Positions 58,536 to 64,000 of a stretch of 64,000 bases of DNA are shown here, in pieces. This DNA comes from Candidatus Gastranaerophilales bacterium (lineage in GTDB: Bacteria > Cyanobacteriota > Vampirovibrionia > Gastranaerophilales > Gastranaerophilaceae): contig CALURK010000005.1 in NCBI GenBank assembly GCA_944323165.1, forward strand, positions 62,001 through 126,000, written 5' to 3'. Both the position numbers and the translations under genes were made by a program. The stretch's first letter is position 1. Each line of letters starts with the position of its first letter. The notes beneath the pieces are model-generated. The model saw only the letters and a program-made list of their open reading frames with translations. It was not told the DNA's origin and made no database searches.

Positions 58536-58541
58536 TATAAT
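58536..58541 (+). promoter_or_regulatory. -10 element of the PilZ-like gene, candidate leaderless start
   Basis: TATAAT ends six bases before the ATG at 58548, with GTTTGT between and no Shine-Dalgarno. This also decides that start over the ATG at 58524, which would lie upstream of the initiation site. Confidence 0.5.
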
Positions 58542-58547
58542 GTTTGT

Positions 58548-59156
58548 ATGGAATTATTGAAGCCAGGACAAAAACTAAGTATATCGTTTCAGAAAGAGGA
58601 TAAACTTGTCGAAATTATGTGCGTAATTTCTGAAGTTTTTGAGGATAGATTAGTTATCGAATTACCTCAATATTTTATGCGGTATATTGAATACTTAGAT
58701 GTAGGTTGTAAGCTTACGGTTAAAGTATTTTCAAAAATTGGTACAGTGGATTTTAATACTATTGTCATATCATCCCCATTAGAAGATGATTTTTCAGTAG
58801 AGTTGGACTATAATGCGATGAAGCTGACTCCAAGTGAAGAAATGCCTGTTGTAAATGCTGTAGAAACCTTAAATATTACAATGGATGAAGAACGTATGTT
58901 TAAGGTGAATACTTTTGAAATAGCTACTGAGTATTTGAAATTCTATAGCGATTATGAATTTCAATTAAATGATTCATTTAACTGTGAGTTAATATTACCG
59001 AAAAACTATGGTATAATAAGATTTAGAGGGACGGTAATATATGTTGATCCCGTTTATGATAATGAATTTAAAATAAGTTATTCAAATATGATAGAAGAAG
59101 ATAGGCAGAATTTATTGTATTATATGTATTTATATGCAAATGATAGTTCTGATTAG
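58548..59156 (+). CDS. PilZ-like (YcgR-type) protein
   Basis: A 202-residue soluble protein that looks like YcgR: an N-terminal flagellar-brake-type domain (LLKPGQKLSISFQKEDKLVE, VIELPQYFMRYIEYLDVGCKLTVKVF in parts) followed by a PilZ-like beta barrel (KVNTFEIATEYLKFY, FRGTVIYVDPVYDNEFKISYSNM). The two signature PilZ c-di-GMP motifs (RxxxR and DxSxxG) are not visible, so it may not bind c-di-GMP. A role with flagella or envelope is inference; the window also holds two c-di-GMP domain proteins. The second TPR gene starts 11 bases after the stop. Confidence 0.6.
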   Translation: MELLKPGQKLSISFQKEDKLVEIMCVISEVFEDRLVIELPQYFMRYIEYLDVGCKLTVKVFSKIGTVDFNTIVISSPLEDDFSVELDYNAMKLTPSEEMPVVNAVETLNITMDEERMFKVNTFEIATEYLKFYSDYEFQLNDSFNCELILPKNYGIIRFRGTVIYVDPVYDNEFKISYSNMIEEDRQNLLYYMYLYANDSSD

Positions 59157-59167
59157 GATAAAGAGAA

Positions 59168-60760
59168 ATGAAAAATATATCAGATGTAAAAACTAGTAAA
59201 TCTCAAAAACCAAAGAATAAAATGTATGATCAAATAGAACGATGCCGTTTAGATTTGCAAAAAGATCCGACTAATGCGTCTTTGCATGTTAGATTGGGTG
59301 ATTTGTACATGAAGTGGCATTTGGATATATATAGTGCTTGTCAATATATTGATGAAGCAATTACAGAATACCAGCTTGCAATGGAATCTTTAATAGATTC
59401 TTGTGAAATTTATTATAAATTAGGTGTTGCTTTTTATTATAAGGGTGATTTGGATAAGGCTATAAATTATTTCACTTTAGCATTAGAAAAAAAGAATAAT
59501 TACTATGATGCGTATTATATGATAGCCGAAACTTTTGTTAAAAAAGCCCATTTTACGGATGCAATAGATGCATGCGAAGCTGCAATACAATGTTCACGTT
59601 GGACTTCTTCTAGTGCTCACTATCTATTATGTAAGTTGTATGAAGCATCGTCTTTCAAAAATACTAAAACAAAGTTTAAAGCTTTTTACGAAAAGATAAT
59701 GTCAATCTTGCTAGTTCCTTTTGATCGAACAGCACAAATAAATATTATAAAAAATATTTCTTATTTACGTTTTTTGGTGTTATTTATAAAAGGTTTTTAT
59801 GCTATCCAAGTAAAGGATTATGCTAAGGCTGTTCAACTGTACAAGGATGCAATTGAGGTAGCTCCTGGTTTTGCTCCATTATATTGCGTACTGGGAGATA
59901 TCTATTTATCGACAGGCTATTTTGAGGATTCAATAACTGAGTATAAAATGGCTATATGGCTAGATTCTTTCAATATAGCAGCTTATAGGCACTTGTGCCG
60001 TGCTTATGAAGAGCAGGGTGATTATAATCAAGCGATTGAAGTTTATAACAAATTAATTGCAATGGCGCCAAATATGCCTGATTTGTACTCTAATTTGGCA
60101 AACATATACTATATAAAAGGAGATTTTGATTTAGCAATTTCTAATTATCAAACAGCAATTACACTAAATCCTAATAAATCTTGGACTAGTGTAATAGCTC
60201 AGACAATGGGGTTTGTATATCAGGAAAATAAGTCAGATCCTGATGCCGCAATATCAGCGTATCAAACAGCTTATGTCTTAACGCCGGACGATATTGATAT
60301 TTATGTTAATTTAGGCAGTGCTTTTTATGACAAAGAAGATTATAATAATGCACTTGCCGTATATAGACAAGCTTTGGAATTACAACCTCATAATGCAAAA
60401 ATACATTGTAATTTAGGATTTTTGTATTGGGGTAAGGGGGATTCTGAAGAGGCAATAAAATCTTATGAATTGGCTATAAAATATAATCCAAAGTATGACA
60501 TTGCTTATAATAACCTAGGTGTTATTTATCTAGATGATTTAGGACGTGTAAATAAGTCTATTGAATTATTTAGAAAGGCTGTGGAATGCAATCCTAATTA
60601 TGCATTGGCTCATTTTAATCTGGCAAGAGCAATATCCATAGTCGGCGACAAAGTTGAAGCTGCAAAATTATATCAAACTGCACAAGACATAAATAAAATT
60701 ACGCAAGAAATTGATCCTAGGGATATTGCAGACAAAATTAGCGAATTATTCGAATCTTAA
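59168..60760 (+). CDS. TPR-repeat protein
   Basis: A 530-residue protein with about ten TPR repeats across residues 45-520, seen as GDLYMKWHLDIYSACQYIDE, LGVAFYYKGDLDKAINYFTL, LGDIYLSTGYFEDSITEYKMAI, LANIYYIKGDFDLAISNYQTAI and LGFLYWGKGDSEEAIKSYELAI (each part of a 34-residue unit). No signal peptide or membrane helix, so cytoplasmic. A protein-interaction scaffold with no named partner. It is the second gene after the PilZ-like one, in the same orientation with AAAGAGA as site before the ATG. Confidence 0.88.
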   Translation: MKNISDVKTSKSQKPKNKMYDQIERCRLDLQKDPTNASLHVRLGDLYMKWHLDIYSACQYIDEAITEYQLAMESLIDSCEIYYKLGVAFYYKGDLDKAINYFTLALEKKNNYYDAYYMIAETFVKKAHFTDAIDACEAAIQCSRWTSSSAHYLLCKLYEASSFKNTKTKFKAFYEKIMSILLVPFDRTAQINIIKNISYLRFLVLFIKGFYAIQVKDYAKAVQLYKDAIEVAPGFAPLYCVLGDIYLSTGYFEDSITEYKMAIWLDSFNIAAYRHLCRAYEEQGDYNQAIEVYNKLIAMAPNMPDLYSNLANIYYIKGDFDLAISNYQTAITLNPNKSWTSVIAQTMGFVYQENKSDPDAAISAYQTAYVLTPDDIDIYVNLGSAFYDKEDYNNALAVYRQALELQPHNAKIHCNLGFLYWGKGDSEEAIKSYELAIKYNPKYDIAYNNLGVIYLDDLGRVNKSIELFRKAVECNPNYALAHFNLARAISIVGDKVEAAKLYQTAQDINKITQEIDPRDIADKISELFES

Positions 60761-60820
60761 TAAAGATACTTTACCTTTAAATTTCTTAAATGTATAATAT
60801 TGGAATATCGGAATTAATTT

Positions 60821-61705
60821 ATGACTGAAGAAGATAAAACAAGAATTTCTCATTTGATAGAAAAAGAATTAAATTCATCAGATAAAATATTAAAACCTGA
60901 TTTTAACCAAAAAACAGGTCGAGAGTTACTGGCTTTTTATTTACAGTCAAAGTTTAAACAAGTACTTGCGTATGATAATAAAGCTGCCGAGCCTATATTT
61001 ATAGAGGTTCGGTATGATTTTATTCAACGCTTTTCAAAAAGATTAATTCAAAATCCTGAAAAGCGTATAATGATTGGTATAACCGGCGAGTCTGCATCAG
61101 GAAAATCTACTATATGTAAAGAAATAGAAAACGTTATTGAGCGTTTTAATATGCCTGTAACTATTTTAACTACAGATAACTATTTCAATGATATTTCAGG
61201 GTTAATAAAGGAGTATGGAACTTTTGATAACCTCCGTGATAATGGGTATGATGTAGATTCTCCAAATAGTTTCCAGTTGGACGTATTAAAAGAAGATTTA
61301 GACAAAATCTCACATGGTGAGGATGTATATTCTCCTGAATACCTTCTAAATGGTACAGGGGTTTCTGTTCCAAAAGCAAAGTTTGTTCCTTCAAATAAAA
61401 TTGTTGTAGTTGAAGGTATGGCTTCAATGTTTGGTGATAACAAAGATATTTTTGATATAAAAGTATATGTGGAAACGGATTTAAATATAAGACGTGAACG
61501 CTTTTTGACACGAGCTTATACAGAGAGAAATCAGGATTTAGAGAATGCTAAAAAACATTGGGAATATATACTTGGAGCAGGTGAAAAGTATGTAAAACCT
61601 TATAGAGCTGAAGCTGATATTATAATTAATGGGGATACGAATTTAGCTTATTTCTCTCAGATTTTAGAATATATACATACAATTACTAATAATTTTGAGG
61701 TTTAA
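60821..61705 (+). CDS. Uridine kinase / phosphoribulokinase-family P-loop kinase
   Basis: A 294-residue kinase of the PRK/URK family. Walker A is GITGESASGKST (near residue 87), DNYFN is the substrate Asp motif in LTTDNYFND, and IVVVEGMASMFGD is the Walker B-like strand. An N-terminal 80-residue helical region and an insertion around YSPEYLLNGTG distinguish it from ordinary uridine kinases of about 210 residues. The substrate, a nucleoside or a phosphorylated sugar, cannot be read from sequence. The convergent FAD gene begins one base after its stop, with no terminator between. Confidence 0.85.
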   Translation: MTEEDKTRISHLIEKELNSSDKILKPDFNQKTGRELLAFYLQSKFKQVLAYDNKAAEPIFIEVRYDFIQRFSKRLIQNPEKRIMIGITGESASGKSTICKEIENVIERFNMPVTILTTDNYFNDISGLIKEYGTFDNLRDNGYDVDSPNSFQLDVLKEDLDKISHGEDVYSPEYLLNGTGVSVPKAKFVPSNKIVVVEGMASMFGDNKDIFDIKVYVETDLNIRRERFLTRAYTERNQDLENAKKHWEYILGAGEKYVKPYRAEADIIINGDTNLAYFSQILEYIHTITNNFEV

Positions 61706-61706
61706 T

Positions 61707-62945
61707 TTATAATTTAGCTAGATATTTAGCTAAACCTTCTCCCATTGAAAAGCAGGAAGGGATAATTCGTAGTGCAGCTTGAGCTTCAAAATCTGCAGAT
61801 ATACAACGACCAATTACAAATAGCCTATCCTTAACTATTAGTGATTCTAGTGGAAGTTGATACTCTTTATAAACTTGCTCAAGAGTAGAGGCATCTTTTT
61901 GGTCTGAATGTACATCTATAGGATAATTCGAAATAACAACTGGGGTTTCGAATTTCTTGCCGGTTCTTAGATCGTCAGAAGTGTATATATATTTGCCTTT
62001 TACTCTGTTTGAAACTCTTACTCCTAGGGTATTAGCAATAGATGATATGTAAGCGTTTTCGAATCCTGGAAGGTATATATTACAGAATTTAGATAGACGC
62101 AGAATACTTGCTCTGCCGTCAATATAAGGATTATCCGTATTTTTGATTAATCTCGGACAATTAAAAGCAATAGAATCAGCAGTTCCGGCAACTGAAAATA
62201 TCTGAAAGTAGTTAGAGTCCTCTTCTGTTATGATTCCATCGTCTATACCCTGCATAAATAGAGGTCTAAGAGCCCAATTTTTATTCCTATCCCACGTATA
62301 AGCTGTAGATAGATATATTTTACTATCAACAATGCAGCTGGATGTCACATCTCTATCTTTATCCAACTCCAATATCCATTCAGAAAATTTGTTAACATTT
62401 ACTCCAGACATGATAAATCTTAAATTAATTGGTTGAGATTTTTTTTCTAAAAATTCGCAATTTAATTTTTGACAAATTTTTGCATCACCTGTTGCGTCTA
62501 CTAAATACTTCGTTTCGATAGATAATAATAAATCTTTCAAAAGGCGCAAATTTTTATTATCCTCTATCGTAACGATATATGATAATAAATTTTCTTCTAC
62601 ATTCTGTATGTTAGACTCAAATAAAATTTCTACTCCGGCTTCAGTTAAGATAGTGTCGAGTGCTATTTTCGTAAGCTCTGGATTAAACCATCCCTTATTA
62701 CCGTCTATGTAAGTTATTGCTCCTCCGATTTTATGTAGTTTGTTGTATAAGATGTCGAAAAAATCGGTGTTTATTGCGTTATCGGAAGTTTTCATAGCCG
62801 GAATTACAAGAGAAGATGTAATAGAACCGCCTAAAAACGAATTTTTCTCTATCAAAAGGACTTTTAAACCATGTTTAGCGGCTGTATAAGCGCAAGCACA
62901 GCCTGCGGTTCCTCCCCCTGCGATTACAACATCATATTTATTCAT
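61707..62945 (-). CDS. FAD-dependent oxidoreductase (FAD_oxidored type)
   Basis: A 412-residue flavoprotein with an N-terminal Rossmann site VVIAGGGTAGCACAYTAAKHG, LLIEKNSFLGGSITSSLVIP and a C-terminal FVIGRCISADFEAQAALRIIPSCFSMGEGLAKY (in parts), as in PF12831-type enzymes. The PF12831 group is distinct from the DAO-type oxidase of MnmC. It overlaps by eight bases an MnmC2-type methyltransferase gene upstream, so the two are probably made together. The reaction is not known. The AT-rich intergenic space to the kinase is one base. Confidence 0.85.
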   Translation of the reverse strand: MNKYDVVIAGGGTAGCACAYTAAKHGLKVLLIEKNSFLGGSITSSLVIPAMKTSDNAINTDFFDILYNKLHKIGGAITYIDGNKGWFNPELTKIALDTILTEAGVEILFESNIQNVEENLLSYIVTIEDNKNLRLLKDLLLSIETKYLVDATGDAKICQKLNCEFLEKKSQPINLRFIMSGVNVNKFSEWILELDKDRDVTSSCIVDSKIYLSTAYTWDRNKNWALRPLFMQGIDDGIITEEDSNYFQIFSVAGTADSIAFNCPRLIKNTDNPYIDGRASILRLSKFCNIYLPGFENAYISSIANTLGVRVSNRVKGKYIYTSDDLRTGKKFETPVVISNYPIDVHSDQKDASTLEQVYKEYQLPLESLIVKDRLFVIGRCISADFEAQAALRIIPSCFSMGEGLAKYLAKL

Positions 62946-64000
62946 TTTTCATACTCCTGATTTTCATATATTTAGAAGAGCTCATAAGGTCACTGTGTCT
63001 AAATTCATATTCCCTTAAATCGATAATATCTCTCTTATCAAAGCATAGGTTAGGATCGTGGTAAGGAATTCCTGCTTTGGTACCGCAAAGTCCAATTTCA
63101 TAATTATTAAGAGGATATTCTATTTTAGTTTTATCTTTAGAAGCTATTGTTCCAATAATTTTATTTGTTTTTTTATTATAAATGTTTCCAACATAGAATT
63201 TGTTTTCTAAAAGAGTATTTCTAACAAGTGCTGATGTAGAATACGTCATTAATAATCCGTGAGGGGAAATTCTTTTATAGAGTTCTGCTAAAAATTCAAC
63301 TGTCCATAGTTGTGGTGCTTTTGTGTACGTAAAAGCATCCAAAAATATGAGGTCATATTCGTTATTTAGCTTCAGTATGGTCTTTCTGGCATCATCTACA
63401 TAGAAATTCACGTTAAAAAGGCTCTCAGCAGTCTTAAAATTGACCTTTTTATATCGACTCGATAAATGAGCATAATATATATTATGTAAGAAGGTTGATA
63501 AATTACGTCTGGAGGATTTATTATACCCCCATTTATGATTAAATTTGGCATAATTTATCAAGGTTCTGTCAAAAAATCTTCGATTTTGTTTCTCTTTTAT
63601 CATTTCAAGTAGTTTTTTAGACGGAAACTCTTTTTGATAATATTCTGATAAACTGTTTATTAATATATAATTTACATAGGGATTTATTTTATATTCTTTG
63701 TCAATGTGCATATTTTTAAATTTTAAATCCAACAGTTCTTTTATTTCTTTTCTGTTTTTGGGAGAAAATTTTGACAACAGATTAATAAATAAATTTTTGA
63801 TTGTATAGTAAGTATCAAAACAATCAAAAATTTTGGGAACAAAACTATCAAAGATTTCTTCCGGAGTTTTGACAGTTCGAAAAAGTGGAGAAAGTTGTAC
63901 AAGTTCTTCATTTATATCTAAGCAGTCAATTAAAAACGAATAATTGTTATTATTATTTATCGAGTCGATATATGACAATAATATTTTATTCTTTTTAAAT
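62938..64000 (-). CDS. MnmC-type SAM-dependent methyltransferase (5'-partial at window edge)
   Basis: A methyltransferase of the MnmC2 (DUF752) type that completes 5-methylaminomethyl-uridine in tRNA. The second half has the family motif YDLIFLDAFTYTKAPQLWTVEFLAELY then GLLMTYSTSALVRNTLLENKFYVG (in parts). The open reading frame has no stop before the window end, a TTG at 63978 has no ribosome binding site, and the SAM glycine-loop expected 80-100 residues before DDARKT is missing, so the true start lies beyond 64000. The readable 5' end (FKKNKILLSYIDSI...) fits an internal strand. Its overlap with the FAD oxidoreductase is noted there. Confidence 0.78.
   Translation of the reverse strand, partial: FKKNKILLSYIDSINNNNNYSFLIDCLDINEELVQLSPLFRTVKTPEEIFDSFVPKIFDCFDTYYTIKNLFINLLSKFSPKNRKEIKELLDLKFKNMHIDKEYKINPYVNYILINSLSEYYQKEFPSKKLLEMIKEKQNRRFFDRTLINYAKFNHKWGYNKSSRRNLSTFLHNIYYAHLSSRYKKVNFKTAESLFNVNFYVDDARKTILKLNNEYDLIFLDAFTYTKAPQLWTVEFLAELYKRISPHGLLMTYSTSALVRNTLLENKFYVGNIYNKKTNKIIGTIASKDKTKIEYPLNNYEIGLCGTKAGIPYHDPNLCFDKRDIIDLREYEFRHSDLMSSSKYMKIRSMKNE

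Overview
The window is one contiguous, AT-rich (roughly two-thirds A+T) bacterial chromosome segment with very tight gene packing. No intergenic gap reaches 300 bases, and I see no insertion sequence, prophage, CRISPR array or rRNA operon. The gene content points to a diderm, flagellated, non-photosynthetic bacterium, and my best guess is a gut Gastranaerophilales (Vampirovibrionia/'Melainabacteria', a sister lineage of Cyanobacteria). The supporting signs are a flagellin, an AsmA-like envelope protein, zinc-binding L28 and L33, a PDZ-radical SAM-DUF512 protein, many TPR proteins, and small proteins with short Asn/Phe-rich N-termini. This placement is inference and was not tested by any search.

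Layout. 1-5 kb: flagellin, a small unknown gene, then a + strand run of pfkB-type kinase, PD-(D/E)XK nuclease, tatD and tlyA. 5-10 kb: a minus-strand signalling operon (GAF/HD-GYP, secreted TPR protein, two LuxR-type response regulators, pentapeptide protein). 10-15 kb: a glycosyltransferase, glmU, and the rpmG-tRNA-Trp-secE-nusG-rplK-rplA cluster. Both rplK and rplA are preceded by an RNA element that looks like the L1-binding site of 23S rRNA; rplJ/rplL do not follow. 15-23 kb: parvulin, aminopeptidase P, a SpoU methylase, half a transketolase, WecG, two paralogous small secreted helical proteins, purB, a zinc-ribbon protein and spmA/spmB. 23-29 kb: one 2050-residue coiled-coil protein with a near-consensus promoter.

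29-35 kb: GlcD-type oxidase, cutA, an HExxH protein, a TPR membrane protein, nadB and nadC. 35-41 kb: tRNA-Arg, a GAF-GGDEF-HD-GYP protein, PadR, PDZ-radical SAM-DUF512, a third response regulator, a CooC-like ATPase and folD. 41-48 kb: two small unknown genes behind an identical 14-bp promoter motif, HEAT protein, queC, DUF366, a SPOR protein, then a winged-helix protein, a DUF262-like protein without nuclease and a small unknown. 48-53 kb: nupC, gcvPA-gcvH-gcvT (no gcvPB) and a DnaJ-like protein with half a zinc domain. 53-64 kb: a pseudo histidine kinase, an orphan ABC ATPase, an AsmA-like protein, a PilZ-like protein, a TPR protein, a uridine kinase-like protein, and an FAD oxidoreductase paired with an MnmC-type methyltransferase cut by the window edge.

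The most interesting signals are the paired L1-like leaders, a 14-bp palindromic-half motif in four intergenic regions, several genes whose perfect TATAAT lies 6-8 bases from the start codon (candidate leaderless mRNAs), the giant coiled-coil protein, the degenerate signalling proteins, the winged-helix/DUF262-like module, and the paralogous secreted helical pair.
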